Shown here: positions 16,217 through 23,679 of the stretch, one piece after another
Numbering within the stretch: the first letter of the stretch is position 1
How the letters are laid out: the number at the start of each line of letters is the position of its first letter
From: ZC4RG20 sp964553875
GTDB taxonomy: Bacteria > Pseudomonadota > Gammaproteobacteria > Steroidobacterales > Rariloculaceae
DNA: 37,635 nt
Reading direction: 5' to 3'
Assembly: GCA_964553875.1 (NCBI GenBank)
Contig: CAZKNH010000025.1
Span: 1-37,635 of the forward strand
Translations under genes and position numbers: made by a program
Notes under the pieces: generated by a model
The model's input: the letters and a program-made list of their open reading frames with translations, nothing else
Databases searched by the model: none
Told to the model about the DNA's origin: nothing

Positions 16217-18352
16217 GTGAGGGAGATTCTCCGTCCGCTCATGGTCGGCGCCGCGCTGCTCTGTACGAGCCTCACCGCCTCGGCGACCCTCGAAGACATT
16301 CCGCCGCCGCTCGAGATGAGCAGCAAGCATCCCGAGATCGCGCGAAACGTGACACGGCTGATCGAGGAATTCCACTACTCTCGGCCGAAGTTCGACAACT
16401 CCTACTCCTCCGCAATCCTCGATCGCTACCTCGACGCTCTGGACGGCAGCCGCATGTACTTCCTCGCGAGCGATATCGCGAGCTTCGGCCGGTACCGCTA
16501 CGAGATGGACGACCGCGTGAAGTCGGGAGAGCTGCAGCCGGTTTTCGACATCTTCAACGTGTTCATGCAGCGTACGCACGAGCGCGTGAGCTATGCGCTC
16601 GAGCTGCTGAAGACCGAGCCCGATTTCACGATCGACGAGGAATTCCAGTTCGATCGCACGGAGCTGCCGTGGCCGGTCTCCGAAGAAGAGATGCGCGAGG
16701 TGTGGCGCAAGAAGGTCAAGTCCGACGCGCTGTCGCTGATGCTCGCGGGCCAGACGTGGGAAGAGGCCGTCGAAACGCTGACCGATCGCTACGAGAACCT
16801 CTACAAGCGCATCACGCAGCTCACCGCGGACGACGTGTTCGAGACCTACATGAACGCGGTCGCGCATACGATGGACCCGCATTCGAGCTACCTCTCGCCT
16901 CGTCAGAGCGAGGAGTATCGGATCCAAATGAGCCTGTCGTATGACGGCATTGGCGCGTCGCTGCAGGCGGACGGCGACTACGTGAAGGTCATCGACGTGA
17001 TCCCGGGCGGCCCGGCGCAGATCGACGGGCAGCTGAAGCCCGAGGACCGCATCACGGCCGTCGCGCAGGGGCCCGACGGCGAGTTCGTCGACGTGATCGG
17101 CTGGCGGCTCGACGACGTCGTGCAGATCATTCGCGGGCCGAGCGGCACGACCGTTCGTTTGCAGGTGCTGCCCGCGGGCGCGGCGCCCGGCTCGCCGCCG
17201 AAGGTCATCGCGCTCGTGCGAGACAAGGTGAAGCTCGAGGAGCAGGCCGCGAAGAAGGCCGTCGAGACCGTCGAGATCGACGGCCAGCAATACAAGGTCG
17301 GCGTGATCACCGTGCCGAGCTTCTACCAGGATTTCGCCGCGCGGAGCCGCGGCGATGCCGAGTACACGAGCACGTCGCGCGACGTCGCGAGGCTCATCGA
17401 CGAGCTCAAGGCCGAAGGCATCGTGGGCCTCGTGATGGATCTCCGGGCGAACGGCGGCGGCCACCTGACCGAGGCGCAGGAGCTCAGCGGCCTCTTCATC
17501 AAGGACGGCCCCGTCGTCCAGCTCAAGGAGACGAGCGGCGCCGTGCAGAAGCTCGACGATCCGAGCCCGAATCAGGTCGTCTACGACGGACCGCTCGTCG
17601 TGCTCGTCGATCGCTACAGCGCGAGCGCGTCGGAAATCTTCGCCGCCGCGATCCAGGACTACGGCCGCGGCATCGTGATCGGCCAACAGACGTTCGGAAA
17701 GGGCACCGTGCAGAACCTCTTCAGCCTGGACCGGCTGCTGCGGGGCGACAATAACGGCCAGCTGACGCTGACAATCGGCAAGTACTATCGAGTCACGGGC
17801 GAGAGCACGCAGCACCGGGGCGTGATCCCGGACATTGCCCTGCCCCCTCGTGTCGACCCCAAAGCCGTCGGCGAGAGCAGCCGAGACACCGCGCTTCCGT
17901 GGGATCGGATCCAGGCGACGCGCTATCAAGCGATGGACGCGCTGGACGCGGCGATCGAGCTGCTGCGCGAATTTCAGAAGCAGGAGGCGGCCAACGATCC
18001 CGAGTACGAGTACTTGCTGAGTGAGATCGCGGCCACGGAGCAGCTTCGCCAGCAGAAGACGCTGTCGCTCAACCTCGAGAAGCGTAAGGCCGAGCGCGAA
18101 CGGATCGAGCAGGAGCAGCTCGCACGCGAGAACGCTCGCCGCGCGGCGCTAGGCCTCGAGCCGATCGCGAGCCTCGAAGAGCTCGACACGACCGTCGACA
18201 TCGGCGGCAAGATCCTGCTCGATCAGGCGACGCGCATCGTCGCCCAGCTGGCACTGCTCGACGACGACCGCAAGCGTGAGCTGATGACGACGCGCGGCCT
18301 GAGCGCGGCGAACGCCGACACCGCGAAGGAAGCCGCTAGCGCAGGGCGTTGA
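16217..18352 (+). CDS. prc: Carboxy-terminal processing protease Prc/Tsp
   Basis: GTG 16217 is preferred because GAGGAGGT sits four bases upstream; ATG 16187 in frame gives ten more residues but has no such site. Signal peptide to about residue 23 (LTASA). The long N-terminal helical domain (YLDALDGSRMYFLASDI) is followed by a PDZ domain (GIGASLQADGDYVKVIDVIP) and the S41 core: the SASAS block with catalytic Ser about 470, then IQDYGRGIVIG and Lys about 495 in FGKGTVQ, matching the Ser-Lys arrangement of E. coli Tsp. The C-terminal helical domain is the DUF3340 type. It degrades misfolded or tagged periplasmic proteins and trims lipoproteins and peptidoglycan enzymes. Its last 17 bases overlap the convergent coiled-coil gene. 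Confidence 0.96.
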   Translation: MREILRPLMVGAALLCTSLTASATLEDIPPPLEMSSKHPEIARNVTRLIEEFHYSRPKFDNSYSSAILDRYLDALDGSRMYFLASDIASFGRYRYEMDDRVKSGELQPVFDIFNVFMQRTHERVSYALELLKTEPDFTIDEEFQFDRTELPWPVSEEEMREVWRKKVKSDALSLMLAGQTWEEAVETLTDRYENLYKRITQLTADDVFETYMNAVAHTMDPHSSYLSPRQSEEYRIQMSLSYDGIGASLQADGDYVKVIDVIPGGPAQIDGQLKPEDRITAVAQGPDGEFVDVIGWRLDDVVQIIRGPSGTTVRLQVLPAGAAPGSPPKVIALVRDKVKLEEQAAKKAVETVEIDGQQYKVGVITVPSFYQDFAARSRGDAEYTSTSRDVARLIDELKAEGIVGLVMDLRANGGGHLTEAQELSGLFIKDGPVVQLKETSGAVQKLDDPSPNQVVYDGPLVVLVDRYSASASEIFAAAIQDYGRGIVIGQQTFGKGTVQNLFSLDRLLRGDNNGQLTLTIGKYYRVTGESTQHRGVIPDIALPPRVDPKAVGESSRDTALPWDRIQATRYQAMDALDAAIELLREFQKQEAANDPEYEYLLSEIAATEQLRQQKTLSLNLEKRKAERERIEQEQLARENARRAALGLEPIASLEELDTTVDIGGKILLDQATRIVAQLALLDDDRKRELMTTRGLSAANADTAKEAASAGR

Positions 18353-19370
18353 GCAGATCCCAGTAGTCGTCGGCCAGCACGTTGATCCGGATCGGCGCGT
18401 CGCTCGCACGGCGCGCCGGCTGACCTCCGTCGAAGCTCACGCGGATTTCCTCGACGCATTCCGGGACCGGGACCGCATCGGTCTCGGTCCGGTAGCGGAT
18501 CTCGTGCATCAGCGCTTCGGTCCGCCGCCGCACCGCCTCGGCGAAGTTCTGCTGTTTGAGCTCGTTCATCTTCTCGCGGATCCGCTCGACCATCCGATCA
18601 CAGTCGCGACGGTCGCCGAATTTCATGTCCGCGACGGCCCGCTCGGTGGTCGCCTTCGCGAGCAGCGCGAGGTCGTGCTCGGCGAAGTGCACGACGAAGT
18701 GCTGCGCGAGCGCGATCACGGCCGTGTTGATCAATCTGCGGCTCTCGAGGCTCAAACCTTCGAGCTCGGGCAGCGGCTCACCCTCGATCTTCGTGACGAG
18801 ATCTTTCAGCTCGTCGATGCGCTGGGCGAGAACGATTTCCCCGTTCGCGAGCCCGCGGATACGCCGCTTGAGCTTCGGGCCGTGCAGGATCCTCATCAGA
18901 AAGTTCGCACGCTTCAGGCGCTGCTCGAGCCGGCGCTTCTCGCTGTCGAGGCCGGCCCGTTTGTGCTCGAGCTCCGTCAGCTTCAACGCGATCGCCTCGA
19001 GACGGCGGCCCCTTTTCGCGAGCGCCGCATCGCGTAGCTGCTTACGCTCGCGTTTCTCGCGCTGAAGCTCGAGATCCGCCGCGAACTGCTCGAGACGCTG
19101 CGCCGCGGTGTCCCACAGATGGCGCAGCTGGAAATAGACCATCGCGTTCGCCGCGGCGAGCGGATTCGTCAGCAGCCTCTCGAGCCCCTCGAGCTGCTCG
19201 CGGGCACGCGCAATCGCCGCCTCCTGCTCCTTCAACTTGTCGAGCAGGTCGTAACGCTCGCGACGCAGGTCGCGCAGCTCACGTTTGACGGCCGCCCGGT
19301 TCCAATAGAGCTTCAGCAGCTGCTCGTTCTTCTTCTTCTGGGGCCGTGCTTCGAGGAATCCGAAGATCAT
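18336..19370 (-). CDS. Long coiled-coil protein of unknown function
   Basis: 344 residues from ATG 19370 (MIFGFLEARPQKKK). The frame extends farther upstream, but that part is Arg-rich and lacks a ribosome site. Seen: a short hydrophobic N-terminus, then extended heptad-rich helices (KLYWNRAAVKRELRDLRRE, LDKLKEQEAAIARAREQLE, LERLL, KLTELEHKRAGLDSEKRRL) to about residue 220, a mixed region with AVIALAQHFVVHFAEHDLAL, and a C-terminal beta-like end (EEIRVSFDGG, PIRINVLADDYWDLLNAL). No signal peptide is convincing. It was not recognised. It overlaps the end of prc by 17 bases tail to tail. Confidence 0.8.
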   Translation of the reverse strand: MIFGFLEARPQKKKNEQLLKLYWNRAAVKRELRDLRRERYDLLDKLKEQEAAIARAREQLEGLERLLTNPLAAANAMVYFQLRHLWDTAAQRLEQFAADLELQREKRERKQLRDAALAKRGRRLEAIALKLTELEHKRAGLDSEKRRLEQRLKRANFLMRILHGPKLKRRIRGLANGEIVLAQRIDELKDLVTKIEGEPLPELEGLSLESRRLINTAVIALAQHFVVHFAEHDLALLAKATTERAVADMKFGDRRDCDRMVERIREKMNELKQQNFAEAVRRRTEALMHEIRYRTETDAVPVPECVEEIRVSFDGGQPARRASDAPIRINVLADDYWDLLNALR

Positions 19371-19543
19371 AGCGATCAGGGTCCGTTTTCGGTTTCGCTC
19401 TTCCCTGCAACGACGAGCGCGAATATACCGGCCCGGGCCTGGCAAAACCGTGATAAGGAGCGGAATTTCCGGCTTTTTCCGGCGCCGCAGGGACGGGCGG
19501 CGGCGGGGACTTGCGGCGGCTCCGGCGGGCGCCGGGCCTCGAA

Positions 19544-20029
19544 TCAGCGGAACTTATGGCCCATGTCGAGCAAGTAGTCGAGCCACTTGTTCAACATGAT
19601 GTTGTTCCGCCAGCGCCGATCGAGCTCGAGCGAATGCACGGCGGCCGCCTCCTGAGCGGCGAGCTCCCTCAGCTTGTGATGGTAATGGGCGTCGGCCGCC
19701 CGCACGGCTTCGACGAGGCGCGCGTCATGGTAGACGCGGATCATCAAGTCCGGATCGGCGATCTGCTCCCCGTCCTCGCCATCGAACCAGTACGTGAGCT
19801 TGATCGTCGTCGTATACGGCTCGAACGACACGGGCTTCAGATGCAGGTCACAGTCCTGCGGCGAGACCGAGACGGCGCTTCCGAGCCGCTTCGGCCGCTG
19901 CACGGCGAGCGGCTCGATCAAGCTCACGAGCTTGATGTAGTTGCTCTCGTAGAGCGTCATCAGACCGGTGAAGCTGCCGGGCCGATAAACGCACTGCGGA
20001 ACGATCAAACTGTCGACCAGTACCTGCAT
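19544..20029 (-). CDS. DUF1249 (YqiB-like) protein
   Basis: 161 residues from ATG 20029; the frame is open to 20140 but DUF1249 proteins are about 140-160 long and GGAAGGAC lies just upstream of 20029. The family core is clear: LMTLYESNYIKLVSLI near the start, a central beta-rich stretch (KLTYWFDG), DPDLMIRVYHDARLVEAV, and a C-terminal NKWLDYLLDMGHKF. It is conserved in Gammaproteobacteria, where yqiB lies near cpdA and parE; the biochemical role is unknown. Here it is between a coiled-coil gene and the SH3/YgiM gene, all on the minus strand. Confidence 0.88.
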   Translation of the reverse strand: MQVLVDSLIVPQCVYRPGSFTGLMTLYESNYIKLVSLIEPLAVQRPKRLGSAVSVSPQDCDLHLKPVSFEPYTTTIKLTYWFDGEDGEQIADPDLMIRVYHDARLVEAVRAADAHYHHKLRELAAQEAAAVHSLELDRRWRNNIMLNKWLDYLLDMGHKFR

Positions 20030-20206
20030 GACCAGATTCGTCCTTCCGAGCGAGCATGCCACAAGCGCCTCGGTGGAACAAAGGCTTGACAACCCTTGCT
20101 CGAGTGCGCTCGCATGCGGAAAACCCTGTGAGAAACGCACGCGAACGCGGCCGACCCGGGCCGCGCCGCCGGGGCATCGGGAAGCCGAGAACGAGCCGCC
20201 GAGCGA

Positions 20207-20860
20207 CTACCAGCTTGACCGTTTTCTGCGTTTGAAGTTCGGTGCGACGAGCCCGATCAGGATTCCGCCGAACAGGACCCCGGCCCCGATCAGGAACCAG
20301 CTCTGCCTGGCGTCGCTCGCAAGCTCGGTGTTCTCCATCGCGAGCCGGTTGATGCGTTCCTCGGCCTCTGCGATGCGTTTCCGCAGCTGCTCGTTCTGGT
20401 CCCGAACGGCGAGCACGTTCGACGACGCGTTGCGGATGTCCTGAAGCTCGAGCGAGATTTCCCTGTTCGTCGCCTTCGTCGTTTCGAGCTCGTCGCGTGT
20501 CCGCGTGAGCTCCTCCGTCAGCGCGGCCACCTGCGCCTCGAGCTCCTGGACCCGCTCGCGGGCGGCGGTCAGATTCCGCTCCGCCGCCGCGAGCCGCTCT
20601 CTCGCGATCGGCTCCGCCTGAAGATAGTGCGTCTCCACCCAGCCCTCGGCGCCGTCGCCGGCGACCCGCACCTGCGTGTAGCCGTTCTCCTCGCGGAGCG
20701 CCTCGACACGCACGCCGGAGGACAGCTGGCGGATGATCCGGTACTCGAGGCTCGGCCCGGTCCGCAGCATCACGGGGATATTGTCGGAGACGTAACGGGT
20801 CTGCCCGAAAGCGGCGGCGGAAACGAGGAACACGCAGACGAGCGCGGCGCTTCGCAACAT
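20207..20860 (-). CDS. ygiM: SH3-domain protein, YgiM/TIGR04211 type
   Basis: 217 residues from ATG 20860. Signal peptide to about residue 19 (AAAFG|QTRYV), bacterial SH3 domain (about 20-85: YVSDNIPVMLRTGPS, YRIIRQLSSGVRVEAL, GWVETHYL), a coiled coil (about 90-180, ERNLTAARERVQELEAQ) and a C-terminal transmembrane helix (WFLIGAGVLFGGILIGLV) followed by the basic tail KRRKR. This is the exact architecture of E. coli YgiM: a periplasmic SH3 domain anchored at its C-terminus with the basic tail in the cytoplasm. The role is not well defined; peptidoglycan binding is plausible. No strong ribosome site precedes it. Confidence 0.92.
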   Translation of the reverse strand: MLRSAALVCVFLVSAAAFGQTRYVSDNIPVMLRTGPSLEYRIIRQLSSGVRVEALREENGYTQVRVAGDGAEGWVETHYLQAEPIARERLAAAERNLTAARERVQELEAQVAALTEELTRTRDELETTKATNREISLELQDIRNASSNVLAVRDQNEQLRKRIAEAEERINRLAMENTELASDARQSWFLIGAGVLFGGILIGLVAPNFKRRKRSSW

Positions 20861-21050
20861 TGTGACTTGCCCGGGTTCGAGTCGGCTTTTTCTTCGGCGA
20901 GACGCTTCGGCTCTCGGGCGAGCCGATTCGGCGCAGGAGCCTAACTGATCTCGCCGGAACTTGAAACGGCTTTGTGCGGGCCGCCGGACGACGAGGGCTC
21001 GCCTCCCCGACCGCGCGGCGGCGTTCGCGCCGCGGCGCGTCGGTGACGGC

Positions 21051-21626
21051 TCACGGGGAGCCGATCTTCATCACGTGCTCGCGGTAGAAACGAAGCTCGC
21101 GGATCGAGTCGTGTATGTCCGCGAGCGCGAGATGAGTCGACTGTTTCTCGAAACGGGCCGCGATCTCCGGCGCCCAGAGCTGCGTCACGATCTTGAAGCT
21201 CGACACGTCGAGGTTGCGGTAGTGAAAGAACGCGGCGAGCTCCGGCATATGACGTACCAGGAATCGCCGATCTTGGCATATGCTATTGCCGCACATCGGG
21301 GAGGAACCTTGATCGACGTAACGGCGGAGGAAATCGAGGGTCAGCTGCTCGGCCTCGCGCTCGGTGATCGTGCTGTTGCGCACGCGCTCTACGAGCCCCG
21401 ACTGGTTGTGCTGCCGCGTGTTCCACTCGTCCATCGCCGCGAGCACGTCGTCCGGCTGATGGATCGCACAGACCGGTCCCTCGTCTAACACGATCAGATC
21501 CTTGTCCGTGATGACCGTTGCGATCTCGAGTATCCGGTCGGTGTCGGGATCCAGCCCGGTCATCTCGAGATCGATCCAGACGAGATTGCTTCTGCGGTTC
21601 AATGCACGGCCCTCCAATCGAGGCAT
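21051..21626 (-). CDS. orn: Oligoribonuclease
   Basis: 191 residues from ATG 21626. This DEDDh exonuclease finishes RNA turnover by cutting di- and short oligonucleotides, including pGpG from cyclic-di-GMP breakdown. Visible: ExoI motif WIDLEMTGLD (Asp19, Glu21), the central conserved WNTRQHNQSGLVERVRNS, ExoII segment CGNSICQDRRFLVRHMPEL, the family signature FHYRNLDVSS and ExoIII THLALADIHDSI with its His and Asp. The length is close to the 181 residues of E. coli Orn; the extra residues are at the N-terminus. It is divergent from rsgA, an arrangement conserved in many Gammaproteobacteria. Confidence 0.97.
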   Translation of the reverse strand: MPRLEGRALNRRSNLVWIDLEMTGLDPDTDRILEIATVITDKDLIVLDEGPVCAIHQPDDVLAAMDEWNTRQHNQSGLVERVRNSTITEREAEQLTLDFLRRYVDQGSSPMCGNSICQDRRFLVRHMPELAAFFHYRNLDVSSFKIVTQLWAPEIAARFEKQSTHLALADIHDSIRELRFYREHVMKIGSP

Positions 21627-21734
21627 TGTAACAGTGCCCTCTGCCCGTCGCGGCGATATCGCCCGCCGATGCGGGCTCGGATTGCGGCCCCGGCTTCGGG
21701 TCGCGGCGCCATCCGTGCGTTGCGGAGGCTGCCG

Positions 21735-22619
21735 ATGAGCGAGCGCGGCATCGTCGTCGCCCGCCACCTGCGGCACGTGACCGTCGAGGGCACGGACGGC
21801 CAGAGGAGGCTTTGCAAGACGGCGCAGCGGCGCCTGCAGCCGATCGTCGCCGACGACGTCGAGTGGCGGCCGGAGCCCGACGGCACGGGCACCGTGACCC
21901 GCGTCCTCGAGCGCAAGACGACGCTGACGCGGGTCGACAGCCGCGGCCGCTGCGAGCTCGTGGCCACGAACCTGTCGCAGGTCGTCGTCGTCGTCGCGTA
22001 CGCGCCGCCCCCGGACTGGTTCGTGGTCGACCATTACCTCGTCGCCGCGGAGCTTGCGGACCTCGACGCGCTGATCGTGCTCAACAAGATCGATCTCGGC
22101 GACGAGCCGCTCGCGCATCTCGACTGCTACCGTCGCGCAGGCTATTCCGTCGTGACGGCGAGCGCGCTCGACGGCCGCGGCATCGATGCGCTGACGGACG
22201 CGCTGCGCGGCACCCGCAGCGTGCTCGTCGGTCAGTCGGGCGTCGGCAAGTCGTCGCTCCTGAACGCGCTGCTCGGCGACACGGTGCAGGAGACCGGGGA
22301 GCTCACCGGCAAAGGCGGTCACGGCCGACACACGACGAGCAGCGCCGTGCTCTATCGCCTCCCGAACGGCGCGGAGATCGTCGACTCGCCCGGCGTTCGC
22401 GGCTATGCCCCTTACATCGAGGACCCCGTGCGCGTGCAGCACGGGTTTCGCGAGTTCCGGCAGCGGCTCGGCGAATGCCGCTTCGACGATTGCCGGCATC
22501 TCGCCGAGCCCGACTGCGCGGTCAAGGCGGCGCTCGACGCAGGCGAGATCTGTAGAGAGCGCTACGAAAGCTACGCTCGGCTGTACCAGCTCGTCGTCGA
22601 GTTCAGGACGCGGCACTGA
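21735..22619 (+). CDS. rsgA: Ribosome small-subunit GTPase RsgA
   Basis: 294 residues from ATG 21735, with GCGGAGGC upstream. This is a late-stage 30S assembly GTPase. Order: N-terminal OB fold (VVARHLRHVTVEG, VADDVEWRPEPDG), the circularly permuted G domain with G4 NKIDL before G1 GQSGVGKSSLLN and G3 DSPGVR (usually DTPG), and the C-terminal zinc knuckle CRFDDCRHLAEPDCAV whose Cys/Cys/His/Cys ligands are all present. It is shorter at the N-terminus than E. coli RsgA. It is divergent from orn, 108 bp apart. Confidence 0.97.
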   Translation: MSERGIVVARHLRHVTVEGTDGQRRLCKTAQRRLQPIVADDVEWRPEPDGTGTVTRVLERKTTLTRVDSRGRCELVATNLSQVVVVVAYAPPPDWFVVDHYLVAAELADLDALIVLNKIDLGDEPLAHLDCYRRAGYSVVTASALDGRGIDALTDALRGTRSVLVGQSGVGKSSLLNALLGDTVQETGELTGKGGHGRHTTSSAVLYRLPNGAEIVDSPGVRGYAPYIEDPVRVQHGFREFRQRLGECRFDDCRHLAEPDCAVKAALDAGEICRERYESYARLYQLVVEFRTRH

Positions 22620-22658
22620 GCCTCAGGACACGCTCCGTCTAGGCGCCGGTCAGCCCCG

Positions 22659-23279
22659 CTACCGCTCGTCGGTCGCGTCGATCTTGCGGCGCCCGGTGAG
22701 CGCCCGCGACAGCGTGCCGCTGTCGATGAACTCGAGCTCGCCGCCGACCGGGACGCCGTAAGCGATGCGCGTCGCGGTGACGCCGTGCTTCTGAGCGAGC
22801 GCCGCGATCAGGTGCGCCGTCGCATCGCCCTCGACGGTCACGCTCGTCGCGACGATCACCTCGTCGATCTCGCCGTCGGCAAGGCGTTGCTCGAGCAGCT
22901 CGAGACCGAGCTCCGTCGGACCGATGCCGTCGATCGGCGAGAGGTGCCCCATCAGCACGAAATATCGGCCTCGATACGCGTTCGAGCTTTCGATCGCGAG
23001 AAGGTCGGCCGGCGTCTCGACGATGCAGAGCTTCGTCCCGTCACGCTGCGGGCTTCGGCAGAAGCGGCAGACGGTCTCCTCGGTCAGCATCCGGCACTGC
23101 TCGCAATGCCGGATCGACTCTGCAGCCGAATCGAGCGTCCGCGCGAGGCGGCGGGCTGCCTCCCGCTCGCGATCGAGCAGATGAAAGGCCATCCGCTGCG
23201 CAGACTTCTGGCCGACGCCGGGCAGGCATTGCAGCGCCTGAATCAGCTCCGCGAGGAGCGGCGAGTAGACGTTCGACAT
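22659..23279 (-). CDS. recR: Recombination protein RecR
   Basis: 206 residues from ATG 23279. RecR works with RecF/RecO in loading RecA at gaps. Seen in order: helix-hairpin-helix LPGVGQKSAQRMAFHLL, the C4 zinc finger CEQCRMLTEETVCRFC, a Toprim domain (CIVETPADLLAIE, GRYFVLMGHLSPIDGIGP, EVIVATSVTVEGDATA) and a C-terminal Walker-B-like segment (GVPVGGELEFIDSGTLSRAL). Length and motifs are standard. It lies 17 bp after ybaB on the same strand, the usual dnaX-ybaB-recR operon. Confidence 0.97.
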   Translation of the reverse strand: MSNVYSPLLAELIQALQCLPGVGQKSAQRMAFHLLDREREAARRLARTLDSAAESIRHCEQCRMLTEETVCRFCRSPQRDGTKLCIVETPADLLAIESSNAYRGRYFVLMGHLSPIDGIGPTELGLELLEQRLADGEIDEVIVATSVTVEGDATAHLIAALAQKHGVTATRIAYGVPVGGELEFIDSGTLSRALTGRRKIDATDER

Positions 23280-23296
23280 CGCGACGCTGGACGCCG

Positions 23297-23617
23297 TCAG
23301 AACGGCAGCTTGAATCCCTCCGGAAGCTGAAAGCCGCCCGTCAGCGACGAGAGCTTCTCCTGGACCGTACGCTCGACCTTGCGGGTCGCGTCGTTGATCG
23401 CTGCGGCGACGAGATCCTCGAGCATGTCCTTGTCGTCGCCGACGAGGTTCGGCTCGATCTCGACGCGCCGCACCTCGTACTTACAGGTCATGCGCACCTT
23501 GACCATGCCGCCGCCCGATTGGCCCTCGACCTCGGTCGATGCAAGCTCCTCGTGAGCCTTCTGCAGGTTGGCTTGCATCTCCTGCGCCTGTCGCATCAAT
23601 TGGCCCAAGCCTTTCAT
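23297..23617 (-). CDS. ybaB: YbaB/EbfC nucleoid-associated protein
   Basis: 106 residues from ATG 23617, with AGAGGGA upstream; a much longer open frame upstream is antisense-type noise overlapping dnaX. Seen: N-terminal helix (LGQLMRQAQEMQANLQKAHE), the central strands (GGGMVKVRMTCKYEVRRVEI) and the C-terminal helix (DLVAAAINDATRKVE) with the usual tail ending in FKLPF. This is a dimeric DNA-binding protein of about 11 kDa. It sits between dnaX (62 bp upstream) and recR. Confidence 0.96.
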   Translation of the reverse strand: MKGLGQLMRQAQEMQANLQKAHEELASTEVEGQSGGGMVKVRMTCKYEVRRVEIEPNLVGDDKDMLEDLVAAAINDATRKVERTVQEKLSSLTGGFQLPEGFKLPF

Positions 23618-23679
23618 GAATCCCTCTTTCCGTTGAGTGATACGTAGAGTCGCCGCGCGCCGGCCTCGGCACGGCGAGG

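Noticed and set aside
20990..21050. GC-rich hairpin (cgcggcg / cgccgcg) after orn as a terminator
   Set aside because: Many overlapping pairings are possible in this GC-rich stretch and no T-tract follows.
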